From the NCBI GenBank assembly GCA_045643185.1, contig JAZUKH010000267.1, forward strand, positions 1 to 15,156: 15,156 nt of DNA. The letters are read 5' to 3'. The notes beneath the pieces are model-generated. The model was given only the letters and a program-made list of their open reading frames with translations. It did not search any database and was not told the DNA's origin. This stretch comes from RGIG464 sp045643185 (lineage in GTDB: Bacteria; Myxococcota_A; Bradymonadia; UBA4248). Positions 1 to 8,700 of this stretch are shown here, piece after piece. Every line of letters begins with the position of its first letter. Position 1 is the first letter of the stretch. A program made the position numbers and the translations under genes.

Positions 1-102
1 GTCTCCCCCTACGCGGCTATTTGGTATTTTTGTAGAGACGCAAAATTTTGCGTCTCTACAAAAATACCGAAATACGCCGCTACCCCTTCGCCTGGCAGGG
101 CC
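1..102 (+). repeat. Dispersed palindromic element, copy 1
   Basis: A roughly 100-bp element. Its reverse complement recurs with few differences at 5279-5380. Its core is a perfect 46-bp palindrome (23-68). Imperfect arms (GCGGCTATTTG on the left, CGAAATACGCCGC on the right) extend the stem to about 12-81. The outer parts are C-rich (CTCCCCCT) on the left and GCCTGGCAGGG on the right. The left end may be cut by the window edge. It encodes nothing. It looks like a REP/MITE-type dispersed repeat. GTAGAGACG...CGTCTCTAC stems are known to me as dispersed repeats in some unrelated bacteria, notably cyanobacteria, but I could not check that. Confidence 0.85.
23..68. repeat. Perfect 46-bp palindrome (core of copy 1)
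   Basis: Each 23-nt arm reads GGTATTTTTGTAGAGACGC followed by AAAA, and the centre is AAAATTTT. Base-by-base comparison shows no mismatch. As DNA it could extrude as a cruciform, and as RNA it would form one uninterrupted hairpin from either strand. The equivalent core at 5313-5358 has a single mismatch, at 5347. Confidence 0.95.
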
Positions 103-320
103 CACGACCAAATGGCTTCCCCGTTCAAAGCGTTGTCATCGATGCCCCACGAAGAGACCGTTCAAAAAATCGCGTAGACGACACGTCCTATTTCGACAAA
201 GTTTGATCTTCGTATACGCGCCAGCCCAAGTCTGTGATCGCGTTGGGCTTATGATCATCGGACTCGTGCGCCCTGACCGGCACACGAGTCTCATGAGTGA
301 ACTCCGACACAAGTCCAGAA

Positions 321-1016
321 TTAGTTCTCCAGGTCGGGATCCAAGTTGGGCGAATAAGTCGTGTGCTTTTCAGCGAGGTGGCGCTTTCGTCGACAGATCG
401 CCTCGTAGCAGTTACGACCAGTGTGTATAGAAAGCGCGAGGTTCATGCCCCCACCGACGGCGATGCCGGCGAGTGGAAAGAGTCGCGTGCTGCGACGAGC
501 AGCGATCTTAACGAACGCCTGAGCAACGAGTTTTGCCATCGTCTTGGAAAGCTGACGCGTCTGGTATTCGCTGATGGCCGAATCAACAAGGTCCAGGAAC
601 GTGGCTTGTTTTTCGGCGTCAAATTCATCCTCAAGCGAAGCACAGGCCAACAAGATCGCGGTCTTGCGCTCTTTTGGGTCATCAATGTCAAAGCCGACCA
701 GCGCGGACAAAGCGAGTGACATTTCGATCTCGAATTTCAACGCCGCGAGCGCATCTGAGGCCGAGGCGCCAAAGATCGCGTAGATCGCGCCAATGAACGG
801 CAAATAGGCGGGCAAGCCACTCAAACCACCCGTGATGCCGCACAAATTCGCGTAGTGCGCAATAATGAAGTTGGCTGCGCGGCGTTCACGCGCCTGATCA
901 TCCACAGTGGAAGCGGTAAACTTTTGGGCGCGTGCAACAACTCGACGAATCGAGTCATTCGACGCCAAAATCTTTTCGAGGATCTCGAGTTTTTTCATAT
1001 CATTGGCTGCAGTCAT
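321..1016 (-). CDS. EcsC-family protein
   Basis: A 231-aa protein that resembles the EcsC family, a group named after Bacillus EcsC whose biochemical role is not settled. The features I rely on are the hydrophobic G/P-rich segment near residues 60-84 (GLSGLPAYLPFIGAIYAIFG) followed by an acidic helix with FEIEMSLALSALVG (residues 95-108). The C-terminal part RLFPLAGIAVGGGMN (178-192), then GRNCYEA, matches the family's 'P..G..vGg..N....G..A' ending. There is no signal peptide, so it is probably cytoplasmic or membrane-associated. The start at 1016 is supported by GGGGAG about 9 nt upstream; an in-frame Met at residue 7 is the alternative. It lies 164 bp downstream of the large Cys-rich gene on the same strand. 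The gap is too long to assume one operon, and no clear promoter is visible in it. Confidence 0.75.
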   Translation of the reverse strand: MTAANDMKKLEILEKILASNDSIRRVVARAQKFTASTVDDQARERRAANFIIAHYANLCGITGGLSGLPAYLPFIGAIYAIFGASASDALAALKFEIEMSLALSALVGFDIDDPKERKTAILLACASLEDEFDAEKQATFLDLVDSAISEYQTRQLSKTMAKLVAQAFVKIAARRSTRLFPLAGIAVGGGMNLALSIHTGRNCYEAICRRKRHLAEKHTTYSPNLDPDLEN

Positions 1017-1149
1017 AGTTTTTTCTCCCCAAAATAGGCCCCGACATCTGAAATCGTGATGTTGAGCAAACCAGTAAAATCAATCAGTGACGTGAATGAA
1101 CTCGTCGCACGTCCATACGCGACTCGCCCATGGATCAAACGTAATCACA

Positions 1150-1169
1150 GACTGGCGTATGCGCCAGTC
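1150..1169 (-). repeat. Hairpin just downstream of the Cys-rich gene
   Basis: GACTGGCG and CGCCAGTC form a perfect 8-bp stem around a 4-nt loop, 11 bases beyond the TAA of the minus-strand lipoprotein gene. The minus-strand sequence after the stem has no U run, so it is not a standard intrinsic terminator. It could protect the 3' end or cause weak termination before the EcsC-like gene. Confidence 0.5.
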
Positions 1170-1180
1170 CAAATGCGCAA

Positions 1181-4100
1181 TTATTTGTTAAACGTGCGCA
1201 CGAAGCTGGCATCAACGGTCGTCGTGGCGTCGAGCAAAACTGGCGTCGCGTCCCCAGTTTGTTGCGCACGACAAGCATACATGCCGTATTGATCGAAATC
1301 CACAATGAAGGTGCAATACACGGTTCCGGCCATGCCATTGAGCGCACTGTTCGTACCGAGCACTTCTGACTGAAATTCCGTATTGGCACCGCAGCTTTGT
1401 GGATCACAACCCGGGTTGACCTCCGACCACACCGTGTCCCACTCCTGAACAGGCTTGGCCAGATCCTGCGTACAGGCGACGTAAGTCATGACCTCACTCG
1501 CATCCGTTCCGGCGTGCAAAAGCGCTCGTCCATAGCCGCGTCCATCATCACCGATTGAGTAAAATACACACCAGTCGAGCGGTTCAACGCAATCCGCCAC
1601 ATTTTCGTTGCAGACTAACCCATTGGTGCAGGCCCCAAGCTCGACCCACAGCCCGTGTTCATCACAGAGGTCCAGGTGATCGACGCCATCGACATTTCGA
1701 CAACGCGCGGTATTTTCAACGCAGCCGTCGACGGCACGACAATTTTTGTCACTGATCGTGGTGCAGTTGTTTTCACAGACGAGCGAGCCGGTCGCCGTGA
1801 CGTTGAGCACAGACGAGCAGGTGATGCCGCCAAAGTCGCTGCCGTCGCACATTTCACCGTTATTCTTGGTGTTGTCGCCACAACGTGGGGCGAGCGTGCA
1901 AGCGGACGTGTCGAATTCACACGAAGACGTGCAACTGAGTTTGCCACCGGAATACGTGCTGGCATTCAGATCCTTGCAGTTCTCATACAACAAGTCTTGG
2001 TTATCACACCATTCGACGTTTGAACCGTGTTCGTTGTTCAACACGCCGTCACCGCAGTATTCGCAATCGGACGAGTCGATTTTGCATGAATTTGTGCATT
2101 TGAGCTTGCCACTGGCGTTTGAGATGCCAAGCACGCTCGCGCAAGTGCTCGATCCAAAGTCGTTGGTATCACAGGCTTCGCCCGACTCTTTTCGCCCGTT
2201 GCCACAACGTTTGACGCACGCCGACGTGTCGATGGTACAAGCCGAAGTGCACGCCAGTAAGCCATCCGAATAGAGGCTGTCATAAGCGGCACAAGTTTTT
2301 TTGCCGTCTTTAAAGTTCGTGCCATCACAAGCTTCGCCAGAATCGAGGCGCCCGTTGTTGCACCCGTCGGCAGCAGAGCAATTCGACAGGTCATAACGAC
2401 AATCCGGCGTACATTTGACGGAGCCTTTTGACCCAGTCCCGACTTTGCTGGCACAGGTCGCGCCATTCAACTTGGTGTCATCGCAGTCTTCACCGCTGTC
2501 GATCTTACCATTGCCGCACAGCTTGGCTGCGGTACAAGTGCCGTTCAAATAGCCGTCACACGTGTTGTTGCAGACAGGGCGCCCCGTCGAACCATAGCCG
2601 ACGAGCGTGGCGCAGGTCATGCCGTTCAAAAACGTGTCATCGCACGTTTCACCATCGTCGAGTTTGCCGTTGCCGCACTTGGGCGGTTCGGAGCACCCCG
2701 TTGTGATGTAGCCAGAACACGTGTCGTTGCAGGCGACCGTCCCGATCGACCCAGCGCCGACCGCCGAAGCGCACGTTTTGAACACGAGCGGGCCGTCGCA
2801 CACCTCATCTTCATCGAGTTTGCCGTTGCCACAATGTTTGGCAGGCGAACACCGTGAGGTGTCGTACATGGCACAGTTATCCGCGCAGCGAAGCGTGCCC
2901 GTCGAACCAAAGCCGACGATATCTTCACAGGTTTTGTTGCTCACATTGGACTTATCACAAAGTTCCCCGTCCTGAATGATGGAATCGCCACACTTTTCGG
3001 CAGCAGAACAAGCCGACGTGTCATAACCAGTGCACGTCGAAGCGCATTTGAGCGTACCCGTCGAGCCTTTACCCACGACCGAGGCGCAAGAAGCCCCGTT
3101 AAGGTTTTTGCCATCACAGACTTCGCCGTCATCGATTTTGCCGTTGTCGCATTTCGACGCCGCCGAACAATAAGACAGGTTGTACCGTTTGCACTCAGAG
3201 TCGCAGACGACGACACCCGTTGACCCTTTGCCAACGAGTATTTCGCACGTCGCGTCGCTTGGCACGCTCGTCCCGTCACACAATTCGCCGAGGTCGATCA
3301 CCCCGTTGCTACACGTGGTTGACCCCGTACACTGACTTTTGTCAAAAGAAGTGCAGTTCGCCGCGCACGACAGCTGACCGCGTGAATTGGGGCCAACTTC
3401 GGTCTCACAGGTCTTGTCGTCGAGCTTGAGGCCATCACAGACTTCGCCTTCTTCAATAAAACCGTTGCCGCACTTGGCCGGAGCAGTACACTGGCTGACA
3501 TCAAATTCCGCACAGTTTGAGCTGCACGAAAGTTTGCCCGTCGAGCCTGTGCCCAACACCGACTCACAGGTCGCCCCGTTCAAATTTGTGCCGTCGCACT
3601 TCTCGCCCACACCAATGATGCCATTACCGCACCCGGATGCCGGTGAGCAGTTATAGGTGCTGATCTTACAACGGCTGTTGCATGACAGAGTGCCGGCAGA
3701 GCCGGGGCCGACGAGCGTTTCACACGTTGCACTGCCAAAATCGTCGCGGTCACAGGCTTCGTCACCTTCACGCACACCGTCACCGCACATCACGCCTTCC
3801 GAGCACCCTGAAGCGTCATAATCAGAGCAGTTCAAAAGGCACTTCAGCGTACCGGTCGAGCCCTTGCCACGCACGTCCTCACAGGTCGCGCCGTTGAGCA
3901 TATCACCGTCACAGACTTCGCCGACATCAAGATTTTTGTTACCGCACGAAGACTTGGCTGTGCATTCCGAACGATCCAGACCCAGACAGTTGTCGGCACA
4001 ACGCAGCTGACCGCCGCCAAAGCCGAGCGATTCACAGGTCTTGCCACCAAATTCGTCATGATCACACACTTCTTTGCCATCAAGCTGACCGTTGCCACAG

Positions 4101-4777
4101 GTAGCCGCGCCAGAACACGCATCTGTGTTGAATTTACACGTGACAGGATCACACGAAAGTTTGCCGACCGAGCCTGTTCCCACGACCGAGGCGCAAGTCG
4201 CGTCATTGAGTTTTTCACCGTCACAGTCTTCACCTGCTTCGACGATGCCGTTGCCGCAATCACTATCGGCTGAGCATTCACACCCGTTGCTCGCATCGCC
4301 GTCGCAGTTGGCATAGCCGCTCTCGCAGATCAGCCGCAGTTTTCCGTCGTCACAGCTGCTGCCAACCACGTGATAGCGCGTGCCCGGTGCGGAGATGCCA
4401 CAGGCACCGCAGTTTTTGGGATCGACCGAGGTCATCGTGCAACCCGTCGAGCAGCATGTGCCGTTCACACACGGCGTGGAGGTCGTCGCCGACGTGTCTG
4501 GATCGATATAATTGCACGTGCACACGTGGTTGACGCACACGCTGCCGCCGGCAGTGCAGTCCACACCGCAGCCATTGTTGCCTATGCCGCAGTGGTGATT
4601 GTCTTCCACGACGCACGCGCCCTGACAACACAATTCCAACCGGTTGCAGTACGTCGTGCCGTTCGGCCCTTCACAGGGCACATCACGCACTTCATCTTCA
4701 CTAATCTTATCGGCACACGAAGCCGACAACACAGCCAACGAGACCAACACACTGACACGCCACAAATTACGAAACAT
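1181..4777 (-). CDS. Large Cys-rich repeat lipoprotein
   Basis: A 1198-aa exported protein with no enzyme motif. The N-terminus has a basic start, a hydrophobic stretch and a lipobox-like LSASC with Cys21 as the likely lipidated residue; Ala follows it, so surface or outer-membrane placement is plausible. Residues to about 185 hold Cys-rich modules with NCGACG. Sixteen tandem units of about 50-57 aa follow, each of the form CGNG..D.GE.CDG...(N)G.TC...VG.GS.G.L.C...C...D.S.C. This is the Myxococcus cysteine-rich (disintegrin-like) repeat type, probably disulfide-bonded. The last ~150 residues are a non-repeat, Cys-containing domain I do not recognise. The start is fixed by GGAGG about 5 nt upstream of ATG. 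Proteins of this kind are abundant on the surface of myxobacteria; adhesion or matrix function is inference. Confidence 0.9.
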   Translation of the reverse strand: MFRNLWRVSVLVSLAVLSASCADKISEDEVRDVPCEGPNGTTYCNRLELCCQGACVVEDNHHCGIGNNGCGVDCTAGGSVCVNHVCTCNYIDPDTSATTSTPCVNGTCCSTGCTMTSVDPKNCGACGISAPGTRYHVVGSSCDDGKLRLICESGYANCDGDASNGCECSADSDCGNGIVEAGEDCDGEKLNDATCASVVGTGSVGKLSCDPVTCKFNTDACSGAATCGNGQLDGKEVCDHDEFGGKTCESLGFGGGQLRCADNCLGLDRSECTAKSSCGNKNLDVGEVCDGDMLNGATCEDVRGKGSTGTLKCLLNCSDYDASGCSEGVMCGDGVREGDEACDRDDFGSATCETLVGPGSAGTLSCNSRCKISTYNCSPASGCGNGIIGVGEKCDGTNLNGATCESVLGTGSTGKLSCSSNCAEFDVSQCTAPAKCGNGFIEEGEVCDGLKLDDKTCETEVGPNSRGQLSCAANCTSFDKSQCTGSTTCSNGVIDLGELCDGTSVPSDATCEILVGKGSTGVVVCDSECKRYNLSYCSAASKCDNGKIDDGEVCDGKNLNGASCASVVGKGSTGTLKCASTCTGYDTSACSAAEKCGDSIIQDGELCDKSNVSNKTCEDIVGFGSTGTLRCADNCAMYDTSRCSPAKHCGNGKLDEDEVCDGPLVFKTCASAVGAGSIGTVACNDTCSGYITTGCSEPPKCGNGKLDDGETCDDTFLNGMTCATLVGYGSTGRPVCNNTCDGYLNGTCTAAKLCGNGKIDSGEDCDDTKLNGATCASKVGTGSKGSVKCTPDCRYDLSNCSAADGCNNGRLDSGEACDGTNFKDGKKTCAAYDSLYSDGLLACTSACTIDTSACVKRCGNGRKESGEACDTNDFGSSTCASVLGISNASGKLKCTNSCKIDSSDCEYCGDGVLNNEHGSNVEWCDNQDLLYENCKDLNASTYSGGKLSCTSSCEFDTSACTLAPRCGDNTKNNGEMCDGSDFGGITCSSVLNVTATGSLVCENNCTTISDKNCRAVDGCVENTARCRNVDGVDHLDLCDEHGLWVELGACTNGLVCNENVADCVEPLDWCVFYSIGDDGRGYGRALLHAGTDASEVMTYVACTQDLAKPVQEWDTVWSEVNPGCDPQSCGANTEFQSEVLGTNSALNGMAGTVYCTFIVDFDQYGMYACRAQQTGDATPVLLDATTTVDASFVRTFNK

Positions 4778-4811
4778 GACACCTCCGTCTGTGAAACAAG
4801 TGATTTATAGG

Positions 4812-4840
4812 TATATAATCTATAGAACCACTTGGTGCAA
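4812..4840 (-). promoter_or_regulatory. Possible promoter of the Cys-rich gene
   Basis: On the minus strand TTGCAC (4835-4840) and TATATA (4812-4817) are separated by 17 nt, 35 nt upstream of the ATG. The -10 is reasonable and the -35 keeps only TTG. Several overlapping AT-rich hexamers nearby make the exact register uncertain. Confidence 0.35.
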
Positions 4841-4883
4841 ACAAATCATCCCCAGTTCGGTTACTGTTCAGCCATGGGTAGGC

Positions 4884-5081
4884 AAAATACATAAATCTCA
4901 GCCGTAGCGAAGCCGAAGGCAAGCAGGCTGAGATCGGCGAGCGGACGCGATTTGTTCGAAGCCGAAGGCAAGTTCGCGTCCGCCGACTCCAAACGAAGTT
5001 TGCGTTGATTTATCTTAGCTGTTCCTGATGTTGGTACGGCAGTGTGGTCTGTTTGAGCGAAGCGAGTTCCACACGGCCGAC
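4884..5081 (+). repeat. Long structured repeat, copy A
   Basis: A 198-bp element with a direct second copy at 14934-15156. It is built of nested inverted repeats. ATCTCAGCC (4895-4903) pairs with GGCTGAGAT (4926-4934). TCGGC...GGACGCGA pairs with TCGCGTCCGCCGA (ending near 4985). GTGTGG (5042-5047) pairs with CCACAC (5069-5074), with flanking CGGC/GGCCG. Small GCCGAAGGC and GAGCGAAGCGAG motifs sit in the loops. No ORF uses it. It lies 107 bp upstream of the Cys-rich lipoprotein start. It could be a non-autonomous mobile element or a structured RNA. Confidence 0.85.
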
Positions 5082-5103
5082 AATAAAAGCGCAGGGGGAC
5101 GGT

Positions 5104-5128
5104 AGAGACGTGCGGTCCGCGCGTCTCT
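5104..5128. repeat. GAGACG hairpin with 11-nt loop
   Basis: AGAGACG (5104-5110) and CGTCTCT (5122-5128) enclose an 11-nt segment that begins TG and ends CG. The same stem with a different 11-nt interior is found inside the second long repeat (14993-15017), and the same GAGACG/CGTCTC stem is the heart of the palindromic element. It is flanked by G-run and C-run sequence (GGGGGACGG and CCGGCCCCC), which can extend the stem imperfectly. Confidence 0.75.
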
Positions 5129-5145
5129 CCGGCCCCCGGCGCGCC

Positions 5146-5161
5146 GCAGGCCTAGGCCTGC
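5146..5161. repeat. 16-bp perfect palindrome
   Basis: GCAGGCCTAGGCCTGC is fully self-complementary with no spacer. It lies between the GAGACG hairpin and an unassigned stretch, over 350 bp from either flanking gene start. A dyad of this kind could be a protein-binding site or part of the repeat debris around it. Nothing else in the sequence decides. Confidence 0.5.
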
Positions 5162-5278
5162 TCAAACCAAATGCTCAAGGATCAACGCAAAATCTAAAAC
5201 AAATTATGATCCCCACCTGAGTTGCAACCCAGTTCGTCGCAACCACGACCGACCTGTTCAACACCACGTTTGTCCAAG

Positions 5279-5380
5279 GCCCCTGCCAGGCGAGGGGGTA
5301 GCGGCGTATTTCGGTATTTTTGTAGAGACGCAAAATTTTGCGTCTCAACAAAAATACCAAATAGCCGCGCAGGGGGAAAC
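5279..5380 (-). repeat. Dispersed palindromic element, copy 2 (inverted)
   Basis: The reverse complement of this stretch matches 1-102 nearly throughout: GCCTGGCAGGG end, GCGGCGTATTTC arm, 46-bp core (5313-5358, one mismatch at 5347) and GGCTATTTGG arm running into a C-rich end. Similarity stops just beyond the GGCAGGG(G)CC sequence on one side. It is inverted relative to copy 1, so the two copies bracket the EcsC-like and Cys-rich genes. It ends about 75 bp before the rne promoter. Confidence 0.88.
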
Positions 5381-5388
5381 TTCCCCCT
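5371..5388. repeat. G-run/C-run inverted repeat at element edge
   Basis: AGGGGGAA and TTCCCCCT are perfect complements separated by two bases. It overlaps the right edge of palindromic element copy 2. The left edge of copy 1 at the window start has the same C-rich run, so this may be part of the element's terminus. Confidence 0.5.
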
Positions 5389-5456
5389 CCCCAAAATCCT
5401 AAAGCGAAGTGCACATCCACATCGTGACTCGATTTGCCGACATGTGGTTAAAAATT

Positions 5457-5485
5457 CTGCGAATCGGGAGTAATCGTGGTATAGT
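5457..5485 (+). promoter_or_regulatory. Probable rne promoter (extended -10)
   Basis: TATAGT (5480-5485) is preceded by TGG, giving an extended -10 (TG-n-TATAGT). The -35 position 17 nt upstream reads CTGCGA and is poor, which is usual for extended -10 promoters. Transcription would begin near 5492 and leave a leader of about 220 nt before the rne start codon. Confidence 0.5.
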
Positions 5486-5491
5486 AAAAAA

Positions 5492-5512
5492 AGAACGAAT
5501 TTTTCGCGTTCT
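5492..5512 (+). promoter_or_regulatory. 5'-terminal stem-loop of the rne leader
   Basis: AGAACG (5492-5497) can pair with CGTTCT (5507-5512) around a U-rich 9-nt loop, right at the predicted transcript start. RNase E in enterobacteria controls its own mRNA through a structured 5' leader. A similar role here is inference from position only. Confidence 0.35.
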
Positions 5513-5702
5513 CCCGGTTTCGATTTTGAACGGGTGGCGACACGGCAAGCGCGAGCGAAGCCACAACTGGCAAGGATTTGCAAGATATCTGGCTCGTTTA
5601 TGCGCCCGGTCGATGCCTCGTTTGAACGCCGACGGCGCCTACGCCCATGACCGGCATTGAAGAACGCATTTATTTCCCAAACCTTCAGATTACAACTTAA
5701 TT

Positions 5703-5714
5703 AGGAGCTTTTCC
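5703..5714 (+). promoter_or_regulatory. Shine-Dalgarno fixing the TTG start of rne
   Basis: AGGAG (5703-5707) lies 7 nt upstream of TTG at 5715. No ATG nearby is in frame, and translation from the TTG aligns with the start of other RNase E/G proteins (residues 5-18, ILINGRREEELRVA), so TTG is the start. Confidence 0.85.
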
Positions 5715-8700
5715 TTGACTCGTAAGATCCTTATCAATGGTCGACGTGAGGAAGAACTGCGCGTTGCGATTGTCGAAAACCAGACACTCGAGGATTTCGA
5801 AATCGAATGCAAAAACAGCGGTCTTCTCAGAAATAACATTTACCGTGGTGTCGTCTCGAACATCGCCCCGTCTTTGAACGCGGCCTTTATCGACTTCGGT
5901 GACGTCAAAAACGGATTCCTCGCCTTCAACGACGTGGTCGAGAGCTGCTACCACAAACCGGTCAAAGATGCGCAGCGCATCAGCGACGTGTTGGTCGTGG
6001 GTCAGCCGCTGATCGTCCAGGTCATCAAAGACGCGACGAGCCTCAAAGGCGCGCAGGTGACGACGAACATCAGCCTTGCCGGCCGCTACCTGGTGTTGCG
6101 CCCGAAAGACGCGAAGAGCGGTGTGTCGCGCAAAGTCGACGACGACCAGCGCGCCGACCTGACGCAGAAAGCACGCAGCCTTGATCTGCCTGACGGCTAT
6201 GGCTGCATCGTCCGCACGAACGCGATCGACCAGTCGCGCGCCATTTTGCTGCGCGATGCCAAAGTGCTGATCCAGCTGTGGCACAAGATCGAAGCAGAAT
6301 ATGCGCGTCACGCGTCACCGTGCCTGCTTTACAACGATCAGGACATCGTCGTCCAGGCGATGCGCGACTATTTTGATTCGACCATCGGCGAAGTGCTCGT
6401 CGACGACCGTTCGTGCTACGAACGCGCGCTGTCCTATTTGAAGGCAACGACGGATGGCGCCGAAGCCAAGGTCAAACTTTACGAAGACCGCACGCCGCTT
6501 TTCAGCCGCTACAACATCGAACGCCAGATCAACCAGATCTATGCGCGCACCGTGACGTTGCCGAGCGGTGGTTTTATCGTCATCGACCCGACGGAAGCGC
6601 TGACGGCCATCGACGTCAACTCGGCGCGTGCGACCAAGAGCACGTCTCAGGACCAGACCGCTTATCGCACCAACCTCGAAGCCGCCGAAGAGATCGGTCG
6701 TCAGCTCAGAATGCGTGATATTGGCGGCCTCATCGTCATCGACTTCATCGACATGAAACAGAGCAAGTATCAGCGCGACGTCGAACGCGCGATGCGCAAT
6801 GCCATGTCCCGCGACAAAGCCCGAAACAAAGTCGAACGCATCAGCGCCAACGGCCTGCTCGAGATCAACCGTCAGCGTCTGAGCCAGACCGTGTTGATGC
6901 GCACGCATCTTGAATGCCCGACCTGCGGTGGCCGCGGCTTCATTCCGACTGTCGAAGCCATGGGCCTCAACCTCATGCGCGAGATCGAAGCGCGTGCCGT
7001 CCAAGGCACCATCAGCGGCGCGATCATCAAACTGAACCCCGAAAACGCCCAGACCGTTCAAAACGAACGCCGTCACGACATCGTTCAGCTCGAAGAAGAA
7101 TACGATCTTCACATTGAGATCATTGCAGTGCGCGAAATGTCGCGCGGCGAAGAGTCCATTCAGTGGCTTTCAAAAGACGAAGTGGCCGCGCTTCATCCCA
7201 ACCACACACCGGCCGTCAGCGTCGCGGCGATCGAGGCGTCGGACGTCGTCGAAGTCGTCGAAGCTTACAACGCTCAGTCGCCGATGATCGACGACTCGTA
7301 TCGTCCCAATGATTTTGAAGAATTCTCGAGCGAAGAAGCGCGCAAACGCCGTGCCTCGCGTCGTTCGCGTCGTTCGCAACACGCGGCATGCGCTTGCACC
7401 GAGCACGAGCCCCAGCAGGACACGATCGATTCGCCTGAAAACGTGCAAAAACGCATCGGACTTGCGATCCTCAACGCGTTGCTCAAAGGTTCGGCCAGTC
7501 ACTTGGATGACCGCGCCAACGAACCGCGTCGCCGCATGACGATCCGCGGTCGTCGTCGCCCGCATCGCGAAAATGGCGGCATCAACACCGATACATGCCT
7601 GTTCGCCCTCGACGTGGTCCGCGCGATCTGCGTGCTCGACGGCGTAGAAGGCGATATCAACCGCAAACAACTCATCGACAGCGTCGAACGCTGTGTGACC
7701 TGGATCGACCGCGCGATCAATTCGCCCGACGAAATGATGTCGGCACGCTGCGCTTCGCTGCTCGCTCAGACCAACTCGCGCCACGCCCGCGCTCGCCTCG
7801 AAGTGCTCTTCAGCGGCGCCGAACCCGCCCAGTCTGATGCACTCGGCCTCGCGCTCTGCGCTGAACGTGACGGCGCGCTCCACCTCGAAGAAAACTTCAC
7901 CGAACACACGCTCAACAAGATCAACGAAGCCGTCAAAGTTCGTATCGCGGCAATCTTCGGTGACGAAAATGAAGCCAACGACGAAAACACCGCTTCTGAT
8001 GCAGAAACGGCGCCGTCCACGTTCGACACCTCTGAACTCAATGCCGAACCTTCAAAAGATGCCGCGCCCGAAGAAAGCGTGCTCCCTCGCTCCGGCCGCA
8101 CGCGCCGTGGCCGTCGACACAACACGCCAAACACGCCGGTCGAAGCCACGACCGCACCGGTTGAAGCCACGACCACACCGGTTGAAGCTGAGGAAAATCA
8201 AAACGTGGTTGAAGATAATCTCGAAGCCACGCCTTATGATCCGGCACTGGCCGTCATGGCCAACACGCGTACGCGCCGTCATCACACGCGCCGCGCCATC
8301 GGCGAGACCAGTTACTTCCGCGATAACAACGAGATTGTGACGGCCGATACCGAAGTCGCGCCCATGACCATGATCGAAGTCAATGAAGATGAAGATTTCG
8401 AACAGGCGATCACGCAGGAACTGCCCGCGATCGAAACCCGTCATGGCTCGCGTCGCAATCGTCGCGGCGACCGTCGTCACATCGACGAAAACGTGGTCGA
8501 AACGCCTGTACAGGCTGCCGCCGAACCGGTTTCCGAGCCCGAAGTCGTGAAGATCAAACACAACAATCGCAACGAAAACGCGGGACAACCTGAACGCTCC
8601 AGCCGACGCGTTCGTCGCACAGCGCCTAAGATCAACGATGCTAATCCCCTCGAACAGACGCCGAATCAGCCGATCCGCGCCAACGTCGTTGAAACCGAAA

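Larger units (their letters stand above)
1..320. other. Gene-free left edge
   Basis: I see no credible gene here. The stretch holds the palindromic dispersed element (about 1-102) and then roughly 220 bases of unassigned sequence. Two modest inverted repeats lie just beyond the stop codon of the minus-strand EcsC-like gene: GACTCGTG/CACGAGTC at 261-268 and 283-290, and GCCCAA/TTGGGC at 224-229 and 243-248. Neither is followed by a U-rich tract on the minus strand, so neither is called a terminator, though either could act as a 3'-end stabilising stem. The small plus-strand ORFs here are overlapped by the EcsC gene or lack a ribosome binding site. Confidence 0.6.
4778..5714. other. Gene-free region between divergent genes
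   Basis: This 0.94-kb stretch separates the minus-strand lipoprotein from plus-strand rne. In order it contains the lipoprotein SD and promoter, the long structured repeat (4884-5081), a GAGACG hairpin (5104-5128), a 16-bp palindrome (5146-5161), about 115 bases with nothing I can assign (5162-5278), the palindromic element copy 2 (5279-5380) with an adjoining G/C-run hairpin (5371-5388), and the rne promoter and leader (about 5457-5714). ORFs of up to 129 aa cross the palindromic element, but they lack an SD and read through repeat DNA, so I do not call them genes. Confidence 0.7.

Noticed and set aside
261..290. Terminator for the EcsC-like gene
   Set aside because: The 8-bp stem is convincing, but the loop is 14 nt and no U-run follows on the minus strand. 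It is kept only as an inverted repeat.
1..5380. CRISPR array or insertion sequence at the palindromic repeats
   Set aside because: There are only two inverted copies 5 kb apart, with no regular spacers, no transposase or cas gene, and no target-site duplication I could recognise.
5175..5583. Two minus-strand ORFs (81 and 129 aa) in the rne upstream region
   Set aside because: They read through palindromic element copy 2 and the rne promoter, have no SD and show no recognisable family.
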